A DNA stretch of 14,327 nucleotides from CAZIVE01 sp964542435. Its GTDB lineage: Bacteria > Bacteroidota > Bacteroidia > Bacteroidales > Tannerellaceae. Position 1 is the stretch's first letter, and each line of letters begins with the position of its first letter. Below are positions 1-6,878 of this stretch, piece after piece. The notes under the pieces are model-generated. The model was not told the origin of the DNA and ran no database searches. It saw nothing but the letters and a program-made list of their open reading frames with translations. The position numbers were made by a program, and so were the translations under genes. The DNA lies in assembly GCA_964542435.1 (NCBI GenBank), contig CAZIVE010000068.1, forward strand, positions 1 through 14,327, written 5' to 3'.

Positions 1-1016
1 TAGTTGGACAGGGTGATCAGTACAAGTCCGATGACGAACAGAGCGAACATGATGGCGATCTTGGTTTGAGCACTCTTGGGTGTTCCCTTGAATTCTTTCC
101 AGACGAAGACGCCCCAGATCATGGCGACGACAGGCGAAGCGTTGCTCAGTGCATACGAGATGGCCGGATTGGCTGCTCCTGCACCCATGAAACTGACCGC
201 CATACCGCTCATCCAGATCAATCCTCCGAGAAGGCCGATGAGATGCGTACGCGAGTCGCCTTTGACATAATCCTTCATGCTGACTTTGTTCCCGGAAACG
301 GGATGACGCATGGCAAAGCCGTTGAAGAAAGGCGTGCTGATCAGAATACCGACGGCAAAGAAGAAGACGCCAGTGTAAGGCGTGAAGGTTCCCGTTCCTC
401 CGGATACATATTGCGGATCGATGGATTTGACTACCAATCCGTAGAAGAACATGAAGGCGATGCCTGACATGACGGCAAGCAGAACGCCCTTTTTCGGAGT
501 GGAAGCTTTCGTCTTGGAGATTTCTCCGTAAGCCTTTGCGCAGAGCAATATGGCAGCGATGATGATGACTACGCCGATCCATAACAATGTCTGATTGCCC
601 GGATAAGTCTGTCCGGCAAGGAGTATCAGGAAATAGTTGAAGATAACTCCGCCAATCCATCCTAATCCTCCGCCGATCGGGAATCCCACGGACATGCCCG
701 CAACAGCGATGGCTGCCGTAAGGAAGACGTTACCGAAGTTCCAGATCACACCTCCCAAGACAGCATATTTGATGCTGTTCCAGTCCATGGCAGCCAGATC
801 CTGGAAGAAGGTTCTTCCGGTACTTCCCATGCTTCCCAAGGTCAGTGCGGCGAGTGTAGCAGTAAGGAACAGTCCAAGGGTAAGATCCCAATAGAACAGT
901 TCGAAGCTCCAGTTCTTGCGCGACACCATCTTCTGTGTGTTTGCCCATGAGCCCCAGCAGATGCAGCAATACACACAGCAGAAGAGTGCGAGGATGTAAT
1001 TACTTACAAGTATCAT
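1..1016 (-). CDS. Sugar permease of the DMT superfamily (GRP/RhaT-like), 3' end clipped
   Basis: The frame from the ATG at 1016 stays open for 338 codons to the window edge. The last two bases read TA, so the stop codon is almost certainly cut by one base and the protein is complete at about 338 residues. It starts MILVSNYILALF, followed by a WGSW motif and alternating hydrophobic stretches consistent with about ten membrane segments. Glycine-rich runs (for example GFPIGGGLGWIGG, and near the C-terminus GLLGGLIWMSG) are typical of drug/metabolite-superfamily sugar permeases. Members in Bacteroidetes are often annotated as rhamnose or ribose transporters or simply as DMT permeases. It lies 12 nt after the isomerase gene on the same strand, so it is probably the last gene of the catabolic operon and imports its substrate across the inner membrane. 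The specific sugar cannot be read from the sequence. Confidence 0.85.
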   Translation of the reverse strand, partial: MILVSNYILALFCCVYCCICWGSWANTQKMVSRKNWSFELFYWDLTLGLFLTATLAALTLGSMGSTGRTFFQDLAAMDWNSIKYAVLGGVIWNFGNVFLTAAIAVAGMSVGFPIGGGLGWIGGVIFNYFLILLAGQTYPGNQTLLWIGVVIIIAAILLCAKAYGEISKTKASTPKKGVLLAVMSGIAFMFFYGLVVKSIDPQYVSGGTGTFTPYTGVFFFAVGILISTPFFNGFAMRHPVSGNKVSMKDYVKGDSRTHLIGLLGGLIWMSGMAVSFMGAGAANPAISYALSNASPVVAMIWGVFVWKEFKGTPKSAQTKIAIMFALFVIGLVLITLSN

Positions 1017-1028
1017 AATTCAATCGTA

Positions 1029-2453
1029 TTATTCATGAACATAGAGATTCCATCCCAGATAGTTCTCCACAGCATCCTGCAGGATCTCCTTTACATTTCC
1101 GCGGCACATAGCTACATGATGTTCAAAGCCGTTGTGGCAGATATATTTCATGAGCGTCTGCAGATTGTCCACCTTGGTGACCGCGATACATCCGTCCATT
1201 CCGTAAGGATCGTCGGTAATGCTACCTTCGCCCAGATAAGATTTGATGCGGCCTTTGGTGTCGTCAGTCGAGATGCGGAAGAAGGTGAAATTGCCCTGCT
1301 TTACTTTGCCATATACCGCTCCGAAGGTGTTGACTTTTCCTAATGTGCGTCCCAATACGCCCAGCGTTCCGAGTTTCAGATCGTTCTTGACAAATGATTT
1401 CGGGAAGTTGCCGCAGTGTGTACAAACACATTTATTACGATCTTCTGCGAAGTTATTGTTCCAGTCGAGCAGAGCAGCCTGGTTTTTCGAAGCCAGTTCG
1501 AGTGCATACATCGAGACTGCTCCTGCGATATCTACTTCGCAAGCTGCCGGAATCAGTTTCTCTCCCAACATACTCATGGTGATGCAGGCAGCACAGCCGT
1601 AGTTTTGTTCCAATGAATCCCAGCATTCGATAGCAACGGCATCGATAGCATTGGCTTCAATCCAATTTTCTACAGCCAGTCCGAACTTCGCCTGCAGGGC
1701 AAGTTTGCTGTCGTATTCTTTCGGAACGGCAGCATATTTCTTGATCTCCTCCATCTTCGCCAGAAGCTTCTTGTCATTGTCTTCGATGCGACGCGCATTG
1801 CCAAGGATCTCAGAAAGGTCAACGGGAACAACCGTAATGCCTGAAGCCTGGAGAATCTTCTCACTGGCACGGACGGTCTGGAATCCGGAAGGACGAGCAC
1901 CGATGGCACCGATGCGGGCATGGCGCAGTCCGTTGACTACGCGGCAGATTCCGGCAAACTTGTTGATATCTTTTGCGAGGAGTTCCGAATGGATGGAATA
2001 GGTGTGCGTCGTGGTATCCGTAAAAGGAATGCCGAACTGATAAAGGTTGTTGCAGACAGAGATCTTTCCGCAGAAAGCATCGCGGCGACTGTCGAGGTCC
2101 ACTTTATCGTTCTCGTCATCGCAGGCCTGAACCAGTACAGGTACGCGCAGGTCAGCAATGTTAATGGCGTTGATGATACCGATCTCGAAGCCGAAGTTAG
2201 GCAGAGAGACGATGATGCCGTCGATACGATCGCGGTTGGCACGGAAAAGATTGGCGCAGAGAACGCCGTCCTCGCGTGTCTCAATGCTGCTGCTTCCTGT
2301 TGGCGTGGCATCTTCGGGAAGGATGACATAGTCGTACCCTTCGTCGGTCAATGTCTTGAGCAGTTGTTTACGTACATCTTTTGCTAAATCAGAATTGAAA
2401 TAAGCGCGTGTGCCAATGATGACACCGAAACACATTTTTTTGTTTGCTTCCAT
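1029..2453 (-). CDS. L-fucose/L-arabinose isomerase-like protein (probable aldose-ketose isomerase)
   Basis: This 474-residue cytosolic protein resembles the FucI-like family (COG2407-type). An N-terminal Rossmann-like half contains the patch IIVSLPNFG (80-88). The C-terminal half holds the family-typical blocks AIECWDSLEQNYGCAAC (274-290), PAACEVDIAGA (302-312), HCGNFPKSF (346-354) and a terminal CRGNVKEILQDAVENYLGW (450-468). By analogy with fucose isomerase, E276, E306 or D308, and one of H445/H446 are candidate metal ligands; this is inferred, not shown. Such enzymes interconvert aldoses and ketoses using a divalent metal. It sits between a kinase (32-nt gap) and a permease (12-nt gap), the expected place for the first catabolic step. 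It is shorter than E. coli FucI (about 590 residues) and is not canonical FucI, so L-fucose is not assumed. A pentose such as D-apiose is one hypothesis. Confidence 0.8.
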   Translation of the reverse strand: MEANKKMCFGVIIGTRAYFNSDLAKDVRKQLLKTLTDEGYDYVILPEDATPTGSSSIETREDGVLCANLFRANRDRIDGIIVSLPNFGFEIGIINAINIADLRVPVLVQACDDENDKVDLDSRRDAFCGKISVCNNLYQFGIPFTDTTTHTYSIHSELLAKDINKFAGICRVVNGLRHARIGAIGARPSGFQTVRASEKILQASGITVVPVDLSEILGNARRIEDNDKKLLAKMEEIKKYAAVPKEYDSKLALQAKFGLAVENWIEANAIDAVAIECWDSLEQNYGCAACITMSMLGEKLIPAACEVDIAGAVSMYALELASKNQAALLDWNNNFAEDRNKCVCTHCGNFPKSFVKNDLKLGTLGVLGRTLGKVNTFGAVYGKVKQGNFTFFRISTDDTKGRIKSYLGEGSITDDPYGMDGCIAVTKVDNLQTLMKYICHNGFEHHVAMCRGNVKEILQDAVENYLGWNLYVHE

Positions 2454-2485
2454 GGTTTATATACGATTAGTCTTTTATATTGTTT

Positions 2486-3970
2486 TTATTTTATCAGTTG
2501 ATTGACGGCCTGATGCCAGCCTGCATAGAGCTGTTGCATCTCCGCTTCATTATCTTGAGGAACGACAGGTGCGTCGCACTTTCTGTGAGCTGCAACCTCT
2601 TCGAATGAGTTCCATCTGTGCAGGGCAAATCCGTTCATGATGACAGCTCCGAGAGCCGAAGCCTCTTCGATGTCTGAACGAACGATGGCTGCACGAAGCA
2701 GGTCTGCCTGAAACTGCATGAGGAATCTGTCCTTCGTGGGACCGCCATCTACACGCATCTCCTTAAGCTTCACTCCTGCCCTTTTGGTCATGGCACTTAC
2801 AAGATCGTTCACCTGATAAGCGATGGATTCGAGAGCTGCACGAAGCAGATGAGCCTTTGTCGAACCTAACGTCAGTCCGAAGATGGCTGCTTTTACATCT
2901 GAATGCCACCACGGTGCACCTAATCCGGCGAATGCGGGGACGAAATAGACACCGCCGTTATCTTTGACGGATGTAGCCCATTTCTCAGCTTCCGATGGTG
3001 ATGCAATCATCTCCAGATTATTCTTGATCCAGCTGATGGTAGCGCCTGTAGCGTGTATGTTGCCTTCAAAAGCATAGAAGATTTTTCCTAAGGCAGCCAA
3101 TCCAACAGAAGTTACTAGTCCTTCCGGTGCTTTGACGGCTTTCTCTCCGATGTTGACCATTACAGACGATCCTGTTCCATAGGTAGTCTTTCCGAGTCCT
3201 TCTTCGAAACACATCTGTCCTGTCAACGCTCCGTGTGAATCTCCTAAAACTCCTGCAATCTGTATAGGTTGGGCGAAAAGTCCTCCGATCGTTGTCTCGC
3301 CGAAGAGCGCATCGCAGGGCAAAGGTTCAGCCATCATGCTGCGGGGAATGGTGAAGAGCTTCAGCAGATCCTTGTCCCAATCCAGTGTATGGATATTGAA
3401 GAGCATAGTACGCGAAGCATTGGTGAAGTCGGTGACATGACGTTTGCCGTCGGTGAGTTTCCAGATGAGCCAGCTTTCGATGGTTCCCATCAGCAGATCA
3501 CCGTTGTCGGCAGCTTCACGTGCCCCTTTTACATTATCGAGGATCCATTTCACGCCGCTGGCGGAAAAATAGGGATCGATGAGCAGTCCGCTTTTTTCCT
3601 GTACCATCTCCGAATATCCCGCCTCTTTCAGGAGGTTACAGTAATCCGCACCTCGCATGCATTGCCATACGACGGCGTGATAGACAGGTTTTCCGTTGTT
3701 CTTGTTCCATACGACAACCGTCTCGCGTTGGTTGGTGATGGCGAGGGAATAGGAACATTCCTGCTCTATTCCCGCCGTGTCCATCAGTTCGTGAATGGCT
3801 TTCAGCGTATTTTGATAAATCTCTTCCGCATCGTGTTCCACCCATCCGGGTTTCGGATAGAACTGTTCATGAGCGATATTCACACGATGCAAAAGTTCGC
3901 ATTGCTCCGTGAAAAGCATCGCTTTTGTGGCGGATGTACTTTGGTCGATCGCTATAATCAGGTTTTTCAT
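2486..3970 (-). CDS. FGGY-family carbohydrate kinase, glycerol-kinase-like
   Basis: This 494-residue ATP-dependent kinase resembles glycerol kinase along its whole length: AIDQSTSATKAML (7-19), YPKPGWVEHD (38-47), NQRETVVVWNK (80-90), VTDFTNASRTMLFNIHTLDW (179-198), GTGSSVM (265-271), VPAFAGLGAPWW (344-355) and VDGGPTKDRFLMQFQ (407-421). The predicted catalytic Asp is D244 in LGDSHGAL. Glycerol-contact positions R82, E83, W102 and Y134 are present. However, the GDQQ of E. coli GlpK is GDSH here, and the Phe that packs on glycerol (GTGCFM in GlpK) is Ser in GTGSSVM. The arginine of the GlpK fructose-bisphosphate loop also appears absent. With an isomerase downstream and a split transketolase 12 nt upstream, the likely substrate is a ketose such as apulose rather than glycerol; a true glycerol or dihydroxyacetone kinase remains possible. 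Confidence 0.85.
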   Translation of the reverse strand: MKNLIIAIDQSTSATKAMLFTEQCELLHRVNIAHEQFYPKPGWVEHDAEEIYQNTLKAIHELMDTAGIEQECSYSLAITNQRETVVVWNKNNGKPVYHAVVWQCMRGADYCNLLKEAGYSEMVQEKSGLLIDPYFSASGVKWILDNVKGAREAADNGDLLMGTIESWLIWKLTDGKRHVTDFTNASRTMLFNIHTLDWDKDLLKLFTIPRSMMAEPLPCDALFGETTIGGLFAQPIQIAGVLGDSHGALTGQMCFEEGLGKTTYGTGSSVMVNIGEKAVKAPEGLVTSVGLAALGKIFYAFEGNIHATGATISWIKNNLEMIASPSEAEKWATSVKDNGGVYFVPAFAGLGAPWWHSDVKAAIFGLTLGSTKAHLLRAALESIAYQVNDLVSAMTKRAGVKLKEMRVDGGPTKDRFLMQFQADLLRAAIVRSDIEEASALGAVIMNGFALHRWNSFEEVAAHRKCDAPVVPQDNEAEMQQLYAGWHQAVNQLIK

Positions 3971-3982
3971 GGTTCCAATGGA

Positions 3983-4909
3983 TTATTTCTTCAGGAAATC
4001 GATCGCACTCTTATAAATGCCATCAGCGTCCAGACCGTAATGCGCGAATATTTCGGCAGAGTTGCCGTGTACCACATTCTCATCCGGAATGCCGATGATT
4101 CTAACAGGCACGGGAGATTCGGAAATGCAGCCTGTCACCAGGCTTCCCAATCCGCCGTAGATACTATGTTCTTCCACCGTAATGATGCGTCCCGTCTCAG
4201 CAGCCGCTTTGCGAATGGCAGCTTCATCGAACGGTTTGATCCAGGAGAGATCGAGTACGCGGGCATGGATGCCCTCTTTCTGCAAGCGGAGTCCGGCCTG
4301 ATAAGCATGATAGACCGTTTCTCCCGTACCGATGAGGGTAAGGTCGTTGCCTTGCAGAAGCGTGTTGGCTTTGCCCGGTGTGACGTCGAAATCGTCGTTC
4401 TCATATACGTCGGGCACAGAACCGCGGCCCACTCTGATATATACAGGATGCGGATAATCGACGAGCAGCTTTACCAGTTTGACGGTTTGTCGCGGATCAC
4501 AAGGCAATACGATCTGCATGCCCGGGAAAGTGCGAAGTGCGGCAATGTCATGAAGACTATGATGTGTGGCGCCTAATGCTCCATAAGCCACGCCGCCGCT
4601 TACGCCCAGCACCTTGACGTTGTTCTGGCTGTAGGCCAGATCCACTTTGATCTGCTCGAGACTTCTGGCTACGTAGAAACAGGCGGGACCGCAGACGAAT
4701 ACCTTCTTTCCGCTGTGGGCAAGGCCGGCTGAGATTCCTATGGCATCTTGTTCAGCAATGCCACATTCCACAAACTGCTTGGGCAGTTCCTTGGCATAAT
4801 CGTTCAATGTGGCTGAACCGCGGGCATCGGTCGTTACGGCGATGATCTGCTTGTCGTTCTTTGCCAGTGACAATAATGTATCTGTAAAACTCTTTCTGCA
4901 GTTAGTCAT
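3983..4909 (-). CDS. Transketolase, C-terminal subunit (Pyr plus C-terminal domains)
   Basis: This 308-residue protein is the second half of a split thiamine-diphosphate transketolase. The pyrimidine-binding domain contains FVECGIAEQDAIGISAGLA (46-64), in which E53 is the expected Glu that activates the thiamine aminopyrimidine. Further family blocks are YGALGATHHSLHDIAALRTF (109-128), PVYIRVGRG (155-163), LIGTGETVYHA (192-202) and a C-terminal domain with VEEHSIYGGLGS (245-256). It must pair with the N-terminal subunit encoded just upstream; the two genes overlap by 8 nt, which suggests translational coupling. A split enzyme encoded beside an isomerase and kinase, rather than as a housekeeping one-piece tkt, points to a dedicated catabolic role. 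Known examples of this layout include apulose-4-phosphate transketolase (AptA/AptB). The substrate assignment is inference. Confidence 0.9.
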   Translation of the reverse strand: MTNCRKSFTDTLLSLAKNDKQIIAVTTDARGSATLNDYAKELPKQFVECGIAEQDAIGISAGLAHSGKKVFVCGPACFYVARSLEQIKVDLAYSQNNVKVLGVSGGVAYGALGATHHSLHDIAALRTFPGMQIVLPCDPRQTVKLVKLLVDYPHPVYIRVGRGSVPDVYENDDFDVTPGKANTLLQGNDLTLIGTGETVYHAYQAGLRLQKEGIHARVLDLSWIKPFDEAAIRKAAAETGRIITVEEHSIYGGLGSLVTGCISESPVPVRIIGIPDENVVHGNSAEIFAHYGLDADGIYKSAIDFLKK

Positions 4910-5747
4910 GATTCGTTTCCTTTTCTATTTCGTTGATTCGTGTTGAGATCTCTTTCAGTGCAATCGCATATTGCTCGTCTGTGGGAACGCCATGATGCCA
5001 TGAGGCAACGTTTTCCATATACGAAACACCTTCTCCCTTCGTGGAGTGCGATATGATGAGATGCGGCTTATGGTTACAATAGTTGATGGCGTCGAAGGTT
5101 TTGCAAATAGCTGCCACATCGTTGCCGTTCATCTCTAAAACGTCCCATCCGAGCGCTGTCCAACGTTCGCGAATGCTTTCAATAGACATCACATCTTCGG
5201 TGCTTCCGCTGATCTGCAATCCGTTGCGGTCGATGATGGCAACCAGATTGTCCAGTTTATACTGATGTCCGGCCATCGCAGCTTCGTATATAGAACCTTC
5301 GCCTTGTTCTCCGTCGCCCATGAGGACATAGGTTTTGTAATTTGCCTCGTCCATCTTCGCGGCGATCGCCATTCCCACACCAATAGGTAATCCATGACCT
5401 AATGCGCCGGTGTTGACTTCGATGCCCGGCACTTCGATGGTGGGATGACCGGAAAGAATCGAACCGTAATGCCCCAAGGTATTTACTATTTCTTTGGAGA
5501 TATATCCCTTTGATTCCAGCGTGACGTAGAGAGCTTCCACGCAATGGCCTTTGCTCAGAATGAAGCGGTCGCGAAGGGGATCTTTCGGCTGATTGGGATT
5601 GCAACGAAGCACACGATGGTAAAGTACCGTGAGGACGTTGAGACACGAGAGATCGCCGCCAGTATGACCGGCTTTTGCCTGATAGATGACTTCGATCAAT
5701 CTTTTTCGATTTCTTTCGGATTGCAAGATGAGATCTTTTACTTCCAT
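4902..5747 (-). CDS. Transketolase, N-terminal subunit (PP domain)
   Basis: This 281-residue protein is the thiamine-diphosphate/Mg-binding half of a split transketolase. Visible motifs are GHTGGDLS (27-34), RDRFILSKGH (59-68), LSGHP (98-102), EVNTGALGHGLPIGVGMA (110-127), the cofactor motif GDGEQGEGSIYEAAM (144-158), IIDRNGLQISG (171-181) and WHHGVP (250-255). H28, H68 and H101 match conserved active-site histidines. The frame is open up to an ATG at 5807, but I choose the ATG at 5747. Transketolase homology begins there (MEVKDLILQSERNRKRLI), the extra 20 residues look unlike the family, and a -33/-7 promoter and operator-like repeats lie at 5772-5825, which leaves the upstream ATG before the transcription start. 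It is the first structural gene of the operon and overlaps the C-terminal subunit gene by 8 nt. Confidence 0.88.
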   Translation of the reverse strand: MEVKDLILQSERNRKRLIEVIYQAKAGHTGGDLSCLNVLTVLYHRVLRCNPNQPKDPLRDRFILSKGHCVEALYVTLESKGYISKEIVNTLGHYGSILSGHPTIEVPGIEVNTGALGHGLPIGVGMAIAAKMDEANYKTYVLMGDGEQGEGSIYEAAMAGHQYKLDNLVAIIDRNGLQISGSTEDVMSIESIRERWTALGWDVLEMNGNDVAAICKTFDAINYCNHKPHLIISHSTKGEGVSYMENVASWHHGVPTDEQYAIALKEISTRINEIEKETNHD

Positions 5748-5771
5748 ACTATTTTTTCCATTATTCTTTTG

Positions 5772-5803
5772 CAAATAAAAGAACAATTCCGTTAGAAACA
5801 AAA
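5772..5803 (-). promoter_or_regulatory. Bacteroidetes-type promoter of the transketolase/kinase/isomerase operon
   Basis: On the minus strand a -33 TTTTG (5799-5803) is followed by a 19-nt spacer and TTTATTTG (5772-5779). The latter differs from the Bacteroidetes -7 consensus TAnnTTTG at one fixed position. The spacing is the usual one. Transcription would start near 5766 and leave a leader of roughly 20 nt before the ATG at 5747. Confidence 0.6.
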
Positions 5804-5866
5804 GCAAACGAAAGAAAACGAAAGTGCTTTAACAATAATTATATTCGTAAAGAAATAAAACGAAAG
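5796..5866 (-). promoter_or_regulatory. Tandem CTTTCGTTT-like operator repeats upstream of the operon
   Basis: Read on the plus strand, three consecutive 10-bp units AAACAAAAGC, AAACGAAAGA and AAACGAAAGT occupy 5796-5805, 5806-5815 and 5816-5825. They are phased at about one helical turn. A fourth exact AAACGAAAG lies at 5858-5866, next to the end of the regulator gene. The first unit contains the -33 box. DeoR-family repressors are known to bind TTTCGTTT-type repeats, so this is the likely operator of the adjacent regulator; the protein-site pairing is inference. Confidence 0.6.
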
Positions 5867-5869
5867 TTT

Positions 5870-6658
5870 TTAGAGCGGCTCTTCTTTGTCGTCTTCCGCT
5901 ACGATGATCTTCAGATCAAAGCTTTCGAACAGTTTGATATCTTCCTTGCTGATGTTGGAATCGGTGATGATGTAATTGATGAGAGAAAGGGCTCCCAGGC
6001 TGGCAAATGCACTCTTCCCGATCTTGGATGAATCGGCCACGAGATAGGTTTCATCCGCCGATTCGATCATGGCACGTTTGACGCAGATATCGCTGATGCC
6101 CGGATAGGTAAGTCCGGATTTGAGTGCGATGCCTGCTGTGGCGAGGAACAGTTTGTCCACATGCAGGTTTTGGAAGAAGTCGGCTGCTTTCTGTCCGGTG
6201 AGCGATAAGGTAGGTGATTTGAACTCGCCGCCTGTGACAACGATATTGACGCCGGGTTCAGCACCTAATATGATGGCGATATTGAGAGCATTGGTGATGA
6301 TGGTGAGGTTGGTAAAGCCTTTGATAAGTTTGGCTATTTCGGTCGTTGTGGAACCGGAATCGAGAATGATCGTGTCGCCGTCGTGGATGAATTCCACGGC
6401 TTTGCGTGCAATGAGCATCTTTTCCTTGACGTGCAATTCTTCGTTCGAAAGAACCATGGTTCCGGCGTTGTCATGAGAGCGTTTCAGATAGGCACCGCCG
6501 TGTTCGCGTACCAGATAACCGTCGCGTTCGAGCTTCTCCAGATCCTGTCGGATAGTGACTTCCGTAACTTTGAACAGACGACTCAGGTTGATGACTTTTG
6601 CTTGTCCGTCCTCTTTGATCAGCTCCAAAATTTTCTCTCTTCTTTGACTTGCTATCAT
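5870..6658 (-). CDS. DeoR-family transcriptional regulator
   Basis: This 262-residue regulator has the usual family length. An N-terminal winged helix-turn-helix (about 5-57) starts RREKILELIKEDGQ and contains the recognition region VTEVTIRQDLEKLERDGYLVREHGGA (31-56). A C-terminal sugar-phosphate-sensing DeoR domain contains LDSGSTTTEIA (99-109), ITNALNIA (121-128), VTGGEF (141-146), LATAGI (172-177) and VADSSKIGKSAFA (207-219). Such proteins usually repress a neighbouring sugar operon and release DNA when a phosphorylated intermediate binds. The gene lies about 120 nt upstream of the transketolase start, in the same direction. Repeats of the same TTTCGTTT type occur before both it and the operon, which suggests autoregulation plus control of the catabolic genes. 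The start ATG at 6658 fits the family N-terminus (MIASQRREKIL). Confidence 0.9.
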   Translation of the reverse strand: MIASQRREKILELIKEDGQAKVINLSRLFKVTEVTIRQDLEKLERDGYLVREHGGAYLKRSHDNAGTMVLSNEELHVKEKMLIARKAVEFIHDGDTIILDSGSTTTEIAKLIKGFTNLTIITNALNIAIILGAEPGVNIVVTGGEFKSPTLSLTGQKAADFFQNLHVDKLFLATAGIALKSGLTYPGISDICVKRAMIESADETYLVADSSKIGKSAFASLGALSLINYIITDSNISKEDIKLFESFDLKIIVAEDDKEEPL

Positions 6659-6662
6659 AATG

Positions 6663-6681
6663 TTTCGTTTCTTTTCGGTTT
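6663..6681. promoter_or_regulatory. Operator-like TTTCGTTT repeats before the DeoR gene
   Basis: On the plus strand TTTCGTTT (6663-6670) and TTTCGGTT (6673-6680) are spaced by 10 nt, the same motif and period as upstream of the transketolase gene. They lie between the regulator's -7 box and its ATG, so a bound repressor would cover the start of transcription. Their strand orientation is opposite to the operon copies. This is probably an autoregulatory site. Confidence 0.5.
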
Positions 6682-6683
6682 TG

Positions 6684-6713
6684 CAAAGATGAAGTTTTAT
6701 CTTTTATCTCAAA
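6684..6713 (-). promoter_or_regulatory. Promoter of the DeoR regulator gene
   Basis: On the minus strand TTTG (6710-6713) is followed by 18 nt and CATCTTTG (6684-6691), close to the Bacteroidetes -7 consensus TAnnTTTG with one mismatch at the first base. The regulator ATG at 6658 follows after a short leader that contains the operator-like repeats. Confidence 0.45.
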
Positions 6714-6878
6714 AAGAAAATCCGAACTATTTTTTCATTTCTAGCTGTTCCGGAGGATCGAAGGAGCCGTGATTTCATCTTTGGTTGTTTTAGTGGACCG
6801 CAATCAAATGTCTATTTAAGGGGAAATAAAAACTATAGTTGGCTCTGATTGTGACTATTTTTTTCATAAAATGGTTTT
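6714..6878. other. AT-rich intergenic stretch with no recognised gene
   Basis: No credible ORF, RNA gene or terminator hairpin is visible between the regulator promoter and the 42-bp repeat array. The part at about 6837-6878 weakly resembles one more degenerate repeat unit: TCTGATTGTGACTATTTT compared with TCAGATTTGAGCTTTTTT of the next unit. Confidence 0.4.

Noticed and set aside
2486..3970. Simple assignment as glycerol kinase (glpK)
   Set aside because: No glycerol genes (facilitator, glycerol-3-phosphate dehydrogenase) are nearby, the context is a sugar isomerase and transketolase, and pocket residues differ. Kept as a possible alternative only.
3269..4576. Plus-strand ORF of 435 codons
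   Set aside because: It lies antisense across the kinase and transketolase C-subunit genes, both of which have full family motifs. The plus-strand product shows no recognisable domain and is best explained as a codon-bias shadow.
4911..4935. Additional TTTCGTT-like operator at the end of the transketolase N-subunit gene
   Set aside because: The motif is imperfect, lacks the 10-nt phasing, and lies inside coding sequence (INEIEKETNHD), so chance is likely.
5748..5807. Upstream start for the transketolase N-subunit
   Set aside because: The extra 20 residues do not resemble the family, and the region holds the promoter and operator repeats.
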